Shown: positions 16,566 to 24,079 of the stretch, piece after piece | Numbering within the stretch: the first letter of the stretch is position 1 | How the letters are laid out: every line of letters starts with the position of its first letter | Source of the DNA: Silene noctiflora | Taxonomy: Eukaryota > Streptophyta > Magnoliopsida > Caryophyllales > Caryophyllaceae | Assembly: GCA_009801015.1 (NCBI GenBank) | Contig: VHZZ01000370.1 | Coordinates: 121,239 to 145,317 of the forward strand | Direction: 5' to 3' | Length of the DNA stretch: 24,079 nt | The notes under the pieces: generated by a model | The model's input: only the letters and a program-made list of their open reading frames with translations | What the model was told of the DNA's origin: nothing | Database searches by the model: none | Made by a program: the position numbers and the translations under genes

Positions 16566-17071
16566 CGACTACCGGGAATACAACTTAAACACACAAATCT
16601 CCCTTGTAAATTCAAATAACATTTTTTTTCTTACATACCGCGGGTGTTATTATTTCTAGCTTTACATTGTTTATTAACTTTTGCAACCCTATTTTTTCTT
16701 CTTATTTTCTATGTTCCGTTTTAACTTTTCTAGGGCAAGCTAGAGTTGAAACAATTCGTGAAAAAAAATGGGGAACGTAATTCGATATTAGAAACTTGTA
16801 AAGAAGTTACAATGAAGCCCTCTTTCTCTTTGCCTCTTTCATGTTGAGCTTTAATTGTACTCGTTTTCTGATGTTTATAATTCGAGTTATCATTGTCCTA
16901 ATTTAACTTTGGCAGTAAACGAGGTTGAGTTTTACTGCTTTTCGTACTGTCGAGAAAACCTCTGTAGAACAGGAAGAACAATACTCTAGTAAATACTCAA
17001 TCACGCATTTTGGTATTCAATCTTCATACTAAAGCTCGAAAATTAATGTTCAGTCTTAAGAATTTTAAAGA
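16566..17071 (+). other. 3'UTR and flank of the CKL gene
   Basis: AT-rich non-coding sequence. No canonical AATAAA occurs within the first 500 bases on the plus strand; one is at 17084-17089, overlapping the end of the minus-strand pseudogene. The true 3' end probably uses a variant signal near 16800-16900, but this is a guess. Confidence 0.35.
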
Positions 17072-17545
17072 CTATTTATTGAAAATAAATGATGTTAAAA
17101 GTCTAGTCTTAACAAGCGCAGCAGCAATATCCGAAATCTCACGTAGCACCAGGTTCCGATCCAATTCAAATTTCGGGTTTCCTGCAGATGCTGTATATTG
17201 TGCTGATTTCACGGTATAGTTATAATTTTCAACACACTCCTTCAAAGCCGGAATCTTAATTCATATCTGGGTCATGGGTCGTTTTGTTCATGTTTATAGA
17301 CGTAATAATGCCAATCAGGATCAAGATCAGTTTTCTGCAATTGGCTTTGGAACTATTAGGATCCGAACGCAGATATGTCTCGCAAATTGATGGATGGGGC
17401 GTTTTCTGGCATATTATTGTGATTAGGTCGTCGTTGTTACTATCGTTACTTTTGTTGGAGAGGTTATAGGCATGTGTGGATGAGATGGACATAACTATGG
17501 TGGTCATCAATAGGAGAAACCAAAGAGAGTATTTAGGATTTGCAT
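17072..17545 (-). pseudogene. Broken tandem copy of the PMEI-like gene
   Basis: Read from 17545 downward, an ATG is followed, in another frame, by a signal-peptide remnant (SLWFLLLMTTIVMSIS). Next comes a clear paralogue of the neighbour: IICQKTPHPSICETYLRSDP and, further on, THDPDM, ending in TAA at 17258-17256. The homologous frame resumes shifted at 17254 as IPALKECVENY, and jumps from about TASAGNP to LDRNLVLREISDIAAALVKT, matching the intact gene's C-terminus. About 30-35 residues, including the fourth conserved cysteine, are missing. The copy therefore has a frame problem after its ATG, a second frameshift in the middle and an internal deletion. A short truncated product from 17510 (84 residues) is possible, but it would lack half the domain. 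Confidence 0.85.
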
Positions 17546-17607
17546 TTTAGACGAGATTAATACATCATACATTCATACATAGTACAATGATATCAATAAA
17601 CTAAATG

Positions 17608-18159
17608 TCACATTAAAGTCTTAACAAGAGCAACGGCAATAGCAGAAATCTCTTGGAGCACCCGGGTTCGATCCACAAAATATTGTGGTACATTCCCTTG
17701 AAACGCTCTTTTACAAGCATCGGCTTCACCACCCGCATCTTCCATGGCATCCAATGCATATTTCGGGAGACCCGCGTTGATTCCGTTCACTGCTGATGTC
17801 ACACCAATGTTCACCACGAAAGTGTAGCACTCTACACACTTATTTAAAGCTCGGATCATCTTCGGGTCATGGGTCGAATTAGTCATTTCCTTGGCATGCG
17901 TGGCTGAGTCCGAAAAGTTGGACTTTAGTATGTCAATCATGATTAATGTAAGGGATTTTGGGTCGGGTTTATTTGAGCTTCGAGGATCCGAACGAAGATC
18001 GGTCTCACAAATTGATGGGTATGGTGTCTTTTGGCATAAAACTGAAATAAGATCGTTGTATGCATGGTCATCAGTCGATATGGACATAACAAAGGTCGTC
18101 AAGAGTAAAAAAACCCAAAGAAAAATTCTTGGACTGGATTTCATGTTGAAGAAATTCAA
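17608..18159 (-). CDS. Pectin methylesterase/invertase inhibitor-like protein (PMEI domain)
   Basis: Single exon, 183 residues from the first ATG. M6 (codon 18144-18142) is an equally plausible start, giving MKSSPR directly before the hydrophobic core. Residues 12-27 form a signal peptide, so the product is probably secreted to the cell wall or vacuole. The PMEI pattern is present: C42 and C51 in LCQKTPYPSIC, C108 in ALNKC, C149 in DACKRAF, and the C-terminal helix VLQEISAIAVALVKTL. In this family C1-C2 and C3-C4 form disulfides, and the four-helix bundle blocks either pectin methylesterase or acid invertase; sequence alone does not tell which. A fifth mature cysteine, C111, is unusual. Its closest visible relative is the broken copy immediately downstream. 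A TATATAAG box lies about 85 bases upstream. Confidence 0.9.
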   Translation of the reverse strand: MNFFNMKSSPRIFLWVFLLLTTFVMSISTDDHAYNDLISVLCQKTPYPSICETDLRSDPRSSNKPDPKSLTLIMIDILKSNFSDSATHAKEMTNSTHDPKMIRALNKCVECYTFVVNIGVTSAVNGINAGLPKYALDAMEDAGGEADACKRAFQGNVPQYFVDRTRVLQEISAIAVALVKTLM

Positions 18160-18243
18160 ACAATTTTAAAGAGAAAAGTTTTGAAATGGCCTAAACTTTT
18201 ATGTGTGAACAAATAATAGTTACACATTTGATTTTCACAAGTA

Positions 18244-18251
18244 CTTATATA
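18244..18251 (-). promoter_or_regulatory. TATA box of the PMEI-like gene
   Basis: Read on the minus strand this is TATATAAG, about 85-100 bases before either candidate start codon, which fits a short plant 5'UTR. No other element was identified. Confidence 0.5.
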
Positions 18252-18301
18252 CAACAAATATTATTATTGAGGTCTTAACTCTAACAATAAGTATATGTTA
18301 A

Positions 18302-18454
18302 GATAGCACTATCCGTCTTAAAGATTAAAACTGTCAAGTACATATCACTTGTTTAGTTGTTTATATAAAAATATATAGAGAAAATATGTATTTGTCTTAT
18401 AACAAATCTTATAATACTTGCTCCGTCTTAAATATAAAACGGATAGTATCGTCC
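18302..18454. repeat. Fold-back repeat upstream of the PMEI-like gene
   Basis: Left arm GATAGCACTATCCGTCTTA (18302-18320); right arm reversed, GATACTATCCGTTTTA (about 18435-18450). The core ACTATCCGT is shared with the fold-back at 8993-9140, so the two may be one MITE family. Confidence 0.45.
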
Positions 18455-18905
18455 TAAATCACAAATTTGTGTAAGTCTAAACCTTCCCAAGCTTTAATGC
18501 TAATAAAGAAACGGTTATGATGGGGCACACAGTTTTTGTGGAATGGAAAGTCAAACTTTATATACCTTTCTAAATTCTAAACTAGTTTTGAACCCGTGCA
18601 AAAAATACACGGGTCGTACTAAAAGGTGTTATTATTGGATACATAAGCATATAAATGAGTGTTATTAAAATGTGCAATACCGTAACATTATAAATAACTC
18701 TATAATTCAAGATTCGACGTAATATAATTTCAGTAGCGGTCTTCATTCAAATGACATAATACGGTTTTTCATCATTAACATAAATAAACCTACATATAAC
18801 GTACGTATAATTTAAAGAAAAAACGGTTTTCATCATCATTAACATAATTAAACTAATCGATTCAATCTATTAGTCGCTGCTTCGAACGACTATCACGGAG
18901 GTATC
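18455..18905. other. Intergenic AT-rich sequence
   Basis: No gene seen. A phrase AAACGGTTTTCATCAT-like occurs near 18760 and again near 18820, a small local duplication. Confidence 0.45.
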
Positions 18906-19361
18906 ACCTAGACCTGGTAAAAGTAACCCGACCCGATTGACCCGACCCGAAAAGGCTGACCCGAGACCTGAAATGACCCGAACTACATCACTCGAATGTG
19001 ACCCGAAAACCCGAATTGACCCGACCATGACTCGAGCTTCTTGACCCGTAACTGACCCGACCCAAAAATGACCCGTTCTGAAACCACCCAACACGAAAAT
19101 GACCCAACAAAACATAACTCTAATTGAACCGAAAAGATTTGAAATAACTTTTTCTCTCTTATTCATTGACTCGAAAATGAGTCGACCCAAAATAATCCGA
19201 CCCGCTTCACCCGAAACTGACCCGACTAACAACCCGAAGTAGACCCGAAATGATCCGAGCCAACCCGAATTAACCAGAAATCAATAAAAGACCCAAACTG
19301 ATCCGACCCAAAATGGCCCGATCCCAACTCGACCCGTTGACCGGATTTCCCAGGTCTAGGT
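18906..19361. mobile_element. GACCCGA-repeat element bounded by perfect 12-bp inverted ends
   Basis: Starts ACCTAGACCTGG (18906-18917) and ends CCAGGTCTAGGT (19350-19361), perfect inverse copies. Between them is a degenerate array of about twenty CCCGA/CCCGT-containing units separated by AAAATGA/AATTGA-like spacers. No protein-coding content is credible; an open frame on the minus strand is a by-product of the repeat. Three-base ATC flanks both sides, too short to prove a target-site duplication. Mobility is inferred. Confidence 0.6.
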
Positions 19362-19390
19362 ATCTTTCTATCACCCTGGTGGGGTAACAT

Positions 19391-19501
19391 TTGAAAATTT
19401 TATTAATTTTTCGTAATTGTAATTTGAAAATTTGATTAATTTGTTAGAAATAGGAGGACGAATATTTGAAAGTTTTATTAATTTTTTGTAATTGTAATTT
19501 A
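19391..19501. repeat. 36-bp direct repeat, offset 75
   Basis: TTGAAAATTTTATTAATTTT at 19391 and TTGAAAGTTTTATTAATTTT at 19466, each followed by a GTAATTGTAATTT block. Confidence 0.7.
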
Positions 19502-20819
19502 TTTTTGTGTAATTTCATAATGTATAGTTTTGTGTAAATGTGTAATCTTAATTAAATAAATTTAAGAAATTAATAGGAGTGTAATTAATTTTGTAGAGAT
19601 CATGAGATCTCTACGTCAAAAGAAAAAAGAAAAAAAAAGAAAAGAAAATATGTAGCAGGTAGATACTTTTGTGTTTTTTTAGGAAGAAAACCAAACAAGA
19701 GATCAACATATTTGGAAGAATATACATGAGATATAATACTATATATAAATATGTAGAAGATTAATTTTATGTGCTTTAATAAATAGAAAATAAGATAATA
19801 TTGTCGGGTGGTACCGAGTATACTTGGTCGTTACTACCGTCTTATATTCATACAACATGTTAACTTTAAACTCTAAAGTTCATTAAAATGATGGACACTA
19901 CATAAGGGAATTTTGATAAGAGGATAGTGTATTTTTCAAACGGCAAGTTTTCATTTAAGACAAACATATTCATCTTAAGTTTAAGACGAGTCAAATATGC
20001 TCATATAAAAGAGCAAAATATAGGAAAAAACAAAAAATTTGCCCTGTAAATTAGAATGATATTTAACTCGTTTTAATATTAAGACGGATACCTGTATCTT
20101 AAAACCCGCGGTTTTCAAACATAAAAGATACGAATAAAATTAATTGGATCCAAATTCCAATGCTTAGCTAAAACCGAGTTTTGATCGTAAGAAATCTAAT
20201 TCAGCTCATTTGCCCAAGCCAGGTGTCCATTAAGGAGAGATGTGTCACTTTCTTTAATCATTGATTTTTAATCCCTTTGAATCCAAATCGAAATCAAAAT
20301 CAAAATCAAAATAATTAGTACTCCGATCCGTATATTGGAAGCATCTTAATTTGAGTTAATATTGCAAGCTTCTATAATTCCATGGATTAATTGATGAGAG
20401 TTTGATAGTTGTATTGTGTAAGGCGGTGTTATACTAATATTATTGTAAAACAGATTCAAATACAACTCATTAGCGGGTAATGCGATTACTAAAAATTCTC
20501 TGTCTTGTGATAAATTTGTATAAAGCCGTCTTCCACAAATATTTGTAAATTCCCCAAACTTGTACAATTCTATAACACAAACATCATTTAACAACAGAAA
20601 ACATAGATCATAATCACCATTCATCTAGTAATACACAAACCTCAACATACAATGTAATTTAACTATAACTACTACCATACTAATAACATGGCCTTCAACA
20701 ACAGTGTCGTGACCCAGGTATTAATACCGACACAACATAAAACATACATATATCAAAGAAATAACAAAAAGAGTAACAACCGGCTACAGATTCCCTCGTC
20801 ACCAGAACCAACAAGTAAT
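19502..20819. other. Intergenic region and 3' flank of the DUF3511 gene
   Basis: AT-rich with purine runs near 19620-19650 and an AAATC(A/G)AAATC repeat near 20285-20310. A 92-codon minus-strand open frame at 20346-20624 has no recognisable domain and overlaps the probable 3' flank; I do not call it a gene. The DUF3511 3'UTR probably lies at about 20640-20819. Confidence 0.4.
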
Positions 20820-21248
20820 CTACCAAATGCCATGAACAACATGAGAACAAGTATTCTTAACCCACTTAAAACTCTTCCTAAAAGAACCTTTCATTTTGCC
20901 TTGAACAGCATAAACTTTATAAGAAACAACTCTTTTTTTTCTTTGCATTTCAGGATCACTTAAACTCCATCCTTTTGTAGAAGAAGATGATCCACTTCCT
21001 TTGCTTTTCTTGTAATTACTAATACTATTATTATTATTACTATTATTACTACTTGATTTTGATGAATCTTTGTTATTGTTACAAGGTTGAGGATGAACTT
21101 GCATGTATGAAGCATATGAAGTACTATATGACCTTAGATCTTGCATGCTCGTCGGCGGACCGACATTTTTAGTATTATTGTTGTAATTATCCATTATTTG
21201 CATGTTATTTCTGCCTTCTCTGCATGACATGGATCTAAAATTCTCCAT
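20820..21248 (-). CDS. DUF3511 domain small plant protein
   Basis: Single exon, 142 residues, function unknown. The N-terminus MENFRSMSCREGR and the LRSYSTSYASYM segment (about 38-49) match the usual opening of this plant-specific family. The DUF3511 core is at the C-terminus: KGWSLSDPEMQRKKRVVSYK, then KVYAVQGKMKGSFRKSFKWVKN, ending HVVHGIW. The core is strongly basic and there is no signal peptide or membrane segment. The middle (about 56-90) is low-complexity Asn/Ser/Lys, written by an ATT/AAT repeat at about 21020-21055, so its length may vary between individuals. The mRNA leader on the minus strand is CT-rich (about 21290-21390). Confidence 0.9.
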   Translation of the reverse strand: MENFRSMSCREGRNNMQIMDNYNNNTKNVGPPTSMQDLRSYSTSYASYMQVHPQPCNNNKDSSKSSSNNSNNNNSISNYKKSKGSGSSSSTKGWSLSDPEMQRKKRVVSYKVYAVQGKMKGSFRKSFKWVKNTCSHVVHGIW

Positions 21249-21410
21249 TTTTTGGGGTTTTTTTGGGGTATTAATTAAGAAAAAAGGTTGAAATTGAGGT
21301 TGAAGAAGAAGAATAAGAAGAAGAAGAAGGGTTTGGAAAAGAAGAGAGTAGGAATAATAAAGAGGTTTGGTTTGTAAAAGGGGTTTGGTTAAGGTGGGGT
21401 GTGTTTGTAT

Positions 21411-21418
21411 TAATTATA
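21411..21418 (-). promoter_or_regulatory. Possible TATA box of the DUF3511 gene
   Basis: Minus-strand TATAATTA about 165 bases before the ATG, upstream of a CT-rich leader (TTCTTCTTCTT, about 21300-21330). Position and sequence are plausible but weak. Confidence 0.3.
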
Positions 21419-21429
21419 GATCATGATTA

Positions 21430-22088
21430 ATTGGGAACAGTTACTAAGTGCTGGCATTAAGTTGTTTACTCATTTATTTTTGTGGGAGTTGCTACTTTTT
21501 TTATGTTTTAAAATGAGCATCAACCTAAATTAAACGAGATGCATTAAAATGAACTAGATTAGAAAGAGTTGAACTGAATTGAACTGAACTGAACTTAATT
21601 ATAGAATATGATCGTTATATAGAAATGCTTAACGATTATATGTGAGATCTTTTTTGTTGGGCTAGTTTTAGTTCATCAAAGTCAGATCACATGATTATGT
21701 TGGGTTCTAATATCATGCTAGATACATGTATGGGTTTGATACGGGTCACATTGAAAAGAATCAAGATCCTTTTCATTTCCTAAAAGAAATGGATGTTTCA
21801 TTTCCTTTCAACAGTTCAGATTGTATCCTGGTGTCATCCAACGACTCTAATTTTTATGCATGAAACTAAAGAGATAATATGTATAGAATGGAAACTATTA
21901 TTATAATAATTCTTAGAGTGAAAATAAGGAGAAAACTAATGAAAATGATCCTTTTGCCATTTAAAAGGGAAACAAGTGGTTTACAAATTAATGCGGTTGA
22001 TGTTAGATATTCACATATATGACGCATTTTTATTTGTTATCATCAAATTTCTATTTATCACAAATACGGACAACTCATTTATGACGAT
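21430..22088. other. Intergenic region without a gene
   Basis: AT-rich. A GAACT(G/T)-type microrepeat (TTGAACTGAATTGAACTGAA) is at about 21569-21592. Nothing else recognised. Confidence 0.5.
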
Positions 22089-22112
22089 CAACTTAACGTA
22101 TAAGTTAAGTTG
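22089..22112. repeat. Perfect 9-bp inverted repeat
   Basis: CAACTTAAC and GTTAAGTTG are separated by six bases, immediately before the first terminal repeat of the TRIM-like element. Confidence 0.7.
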
Positions 22113-22115
22113 GAC

Positions 22116-22382
22116 CTCAACCATAACCTTAAGGTTTTGGTTGAAATGATTTTTTGTCATGGTATCAAAGCCAGTGTGACTCCTTAATAACTCATGAAGT
22201 GAAATTTCAGCACACGGTATGGGGGAGCCTGTGCATTAACCACTATTCGCACACGGTACGGGGAAGCCTGTGCATTAACCACTCTTCAAGCTCAATGGAC
22301 ATTTGAGTGAGGGAGCGTAATATTAATAATTATAATAATTGCGTCTCAACCATAACCTTAAGGTTTTGATTGATATGGTTCA
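22116..22382 (+). mobile_element. TRIM-like LTR retrotransposon remnant
   Basis: Two direct repeats (CTCAACCATAACCTTAAGG..., 22116-22159 and 22345-22382), each ending in CA. Directly after the first is TGGTATCAAAGCC (22160-22172), one base off the plant methionine initiator-tRNA primer-binding consensus TGGTATCAGAGCC as remembered. The interior is only about 185 bases, has no coding capacity, and contains two copies of a 39-base unit starting GCACACGGTA (22210 and 22249). GAGTGAGGGAG near 22303-22315 could be a worn polypurine tract. Confidence 0.55.
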
Positions 22383-22682
22383 TCTATCGTAAATTCATAA
22401 GTGACCGTTGTACATACATTGTATAACAATCTTATACACTAATTACTTAGATAACAATAGTTTAGCATGAAATTACGTAAACTATTATAAATTCATTGTT
22501 ATTTGAAAATGTGCTTTTAAATGTAGCTTATATTAAGTTTGAAATTGACAAAGTACTTACTCATTTATTTTCCAACTATTTATTTATAATTATGAAAGTG
22601 ACCTATGTACCAACTCAATTTATAATTATAATGGGTTACAAAGTATAAACCAAATCAGAAATTTAAAGTGATATTTTTAATA
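22383..22682. other. AT-rich intergenic stretch
   Basis: No gene or recognisable repeat seen. Confidence 0.5.
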
Positions 22683-22886
22683 TTTTCTCCTTGTCGGTCA
22701 TTTGTTGTACTATTTATTTTAGGGTGTCTCAGTCAATTGTTATTCTTTCTATTTTAAAAATAAACTTAATAAACAGTTTGATCATTCACACATAAATTTG
22801 TCCAATTGCCATTTAATTAACCCCTTCTTTTTTTTCCAGGTTTTTGTGCCAAAGCTAAAGGATAACAATTGATCGAGACGGAAGAG
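22683..22886. mobile_element. Stowaway-type MITE (204 bp)
   Basis: Left end TTTTCTCCTTGTCGGTCATT; right end reversed CTCTTCCGTCTCGATCAATT; TA on both sides (22681-22682 and 22887-22888). Internal GGGTGTCTCAGTCAATTGTT and TTTTTGTGCCAAAGCTAAAG are phrases I associate with this family in Caryophyllales. No coding capacity. Confidence 0.75.
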
Positions 22887-22888
22887 TA

Positions 22889-23283
22889 ATCATTTAAAAT
22901 TAGTATGGGGAAAGTTTGCCTTTTCTCGTTGTATAAAGGTCAGAGTTCCACTTAGATTGGAGTGATACTTTGTCACTTTATTTAGTACTAAACAAACTTA
23001 GTTTACAAGCAGTAATTAAGAGCCTAAACATGATCTAAGGTATCTTTAATTAAGTGCTAATTGTTAAAGACTTGAAGTTGACTACTCCAATACATGACAA
23101 AATTTTGTTTAAGACCGTTATATCCGACTTAAAAAACTAATACGGATCAAATAAATGAATAAGATAAAGGAAGAATGTCTAAAGAATGTCAAATCGTTGT
23201 CTCATCTAGCTATATGAGGAGGTAATATTTTTAGATGTTAAATCATCCTTCATCTTTCATTGTCTTTATATAGATTCGTTCTG
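22889..23283. other. Intergenic sequence
   Basis: No gene seen; AT-rich with no clear internal repeat. Confidence 0.45.
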
Positions 23284-23399
23284 CGAACCATTCATCATCG
23301 GTCACTTGTCATTTTGACTCATTGGGCAAGCCACTCGTGGTCATCACGAATTCACAATGACAAATGGTCGATACATATGGTCGATGAGAAATGGTTCGT
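23284..23399. repeat. Small fold-back repeat
   Basis: CGAACCATTCATCATCGG near 23284 is inverted at CGATGAGAAATGGTTCG near 23383-23399, and TTGTCATT/AATGACAA form an inner pair. The interior also repeats ATGGTCGAT twice (about 23365 and 23379). Confidence 0.6.
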
Positions 23400-23739
23400 A
23401 AAACGAGTCATAATGATCCATTTTCCCATGAATAAGTAACATAGGCCAGTGTGCATGAGAGTGAGTTCCATATTAAATGGCGTTGATGATTCAAAGAAAA
23501 TAGCCAGAACCTTAACTCTTTGATTACTTCCAAGGCCTAGGATCCCAAGTTGGATTCTGCCGTTCTGCAACTTGTAAGATCATCGTACTACAGGCAATTA
23601 GGCAAATCTGCAAAATAATTTAATAAGGCCATTTAATAATTGTTACTGAAACAGCCCAAACGGATCGGATAAGAAAGTTTTTTGAGAGGCGGTTTAATGA
23701 TACCTAAATTTATCAAGTCATTTTACAATTTGTTCTTAA
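23400..23739. other. Intergenic sequence
   Basis: A 72-codon minus-strand open frame (23352-23570) has no recognised domain and is not called. Nothing else seen. Confidence 0.4.
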
Positions 23740-23754
23740 AATAGTATTAAAAGT

Positions 23755-23995
23755 GAGAAAACGTTGGCAAAGGTGGAGTTTAGTGGTTCAAATTTGGATG
23801 AAATTTTCAACGGTTTTAGGTTTAAGTTTCACCAACAGTAATCTAGTCGAGGTAAATGGCATGGGACTATATCTTCTAGACTTTGAGTCTATCACCCCCT
23901 AAAAAGGGTGGTTGACCTGATATATATATCTGAGGATTTACCCGCTATACACCAAAAGTAGTGGCTACGAGTTCCTTCTCATCCAAATATTATTA
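23755..23995 (+). mobile_element. Probable degraded tRNA-derived SINE
   Basis: TGGAGTTTAGTGG (about 23774-23786) resembles an RNA polymerase III A box. GGTTTAAGTTTC (about 23819-23830) resembles a worn B box at tRNA-like spacing. The body continues with GGCATGGGACTATATC and CACCAAAAGTAGTGGC, and ends near a short AT-rich tail. No target-site duplication found, so the limits are approximate. Confidence 0.45.
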
Positions 23996-24079
23996 TTTTG
24001 ATAAAAAAAATTCAATAAAATTATCTGATAAAATGTATAAATTGAAATTATTAATTTTGTGGTAAAAAATATAATACAC

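Noticed and set aside
18870..19232. 120-codon open frame on the minus strand
   Set aside because: It is the reverse reading of the GACCCGA array, giving a Gly/Val/Arg/Ser-rich product with no domain, and it runs through repeat units only.
20346..20624. 92-codon minus-strand open frame
   Set aside because: No recognised domain and no visible promoter of its own; it lies in AT-rich 3' flank. A small gene is not excluded, but sequence alone does not support it.
22210..22288. CRISPR-like pair of short direct repeats
   Set aside because: Only two adjacent 39-base copies without spacers, in a plant nuclear context; they are an internal duplication in the TRIM-like remnant.
23352..23570. 72-codon minus-strand open frame
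   Set aside because: No domain recognised, and its 3' part runs into the small fold-back repeat; most likely chance.
23774..23830. tRNA gene suggested by A-box and B-box-like sequences
   Set aside because: No cloverleaf or anticodon arm could be made and the B box is too degenerate; a SINE head explains it better.

Overview
This window looks like nuclear DNA from a flowering plant, most likely a eudicot. It is AT-rich, its genes are split by GT-AG introns, and small non-autonomous transposons fill the spaces and several introns. Every gene belongs to a plant family. The Stowaway-type repeats and the degenerate GACCCGA arrays remind me of Caryophyllales (beet, spinach, quinoa relatives), but that is inference and was not tested.

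Layout. Positions 1-970 hold two related MITEs head to tail, sharing one TAA target site. Positions about 1440-8600 hold a complete plus-strand gene for a P4-type ATPase (phospholipid flippase, ALA6/ALA7-like): a 5'UTR intron, nine coding exons, 1207 residues, and one GC-AG intron. Positions 8675-10500 are transposon-rich: a 49-bp collapsed Stowaway element, a long imperfect fold-back, a Tourist-like MITE, and a roughly 250-bp imperfect direct duplication with a 41-T run. Positions about 10540-16900 hold a second complete plus-strand gene, a casein kinase 1-like Ser/Thr kinase with 14 coding exons and 460 residues; its introns carry repeat debris. Positions 17072-18159 (minus strand) hold an intact pectin methylesterase/invertase inhibitor-like gene and, directly downstream, a frameshifted and internally deleted copy of it. 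Positions 18300-19361 contain a fold-back repeat and a 456-bp element made of GACCCGA-like units between perfect 12-bp inverted termini. Positions 20820-21248 (minus strand) encode a small DUF3511 protein. The last 2.6 kb contains no gene I can support; it holds a TRIM-like retrotransposon remnant, a full-length Stowaway MITE, a small fold-back and a probable degraded SINE.

The four genes look like unrelated neighbours: a membrane flippase, a kinase, an apoplastic inhibitor and a small protein of unknown function. I see no operon-like or biosynthetic cluster logic and no convincing new biological system. The more interesting signals are the GC-AG intron, the decayed tandem duplicate, and the GACCCGA family, which has one bounded copy and degenerate relatives inside introns of both large genes. 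All coordinates come from reading the sequence by eye; no searches were run.
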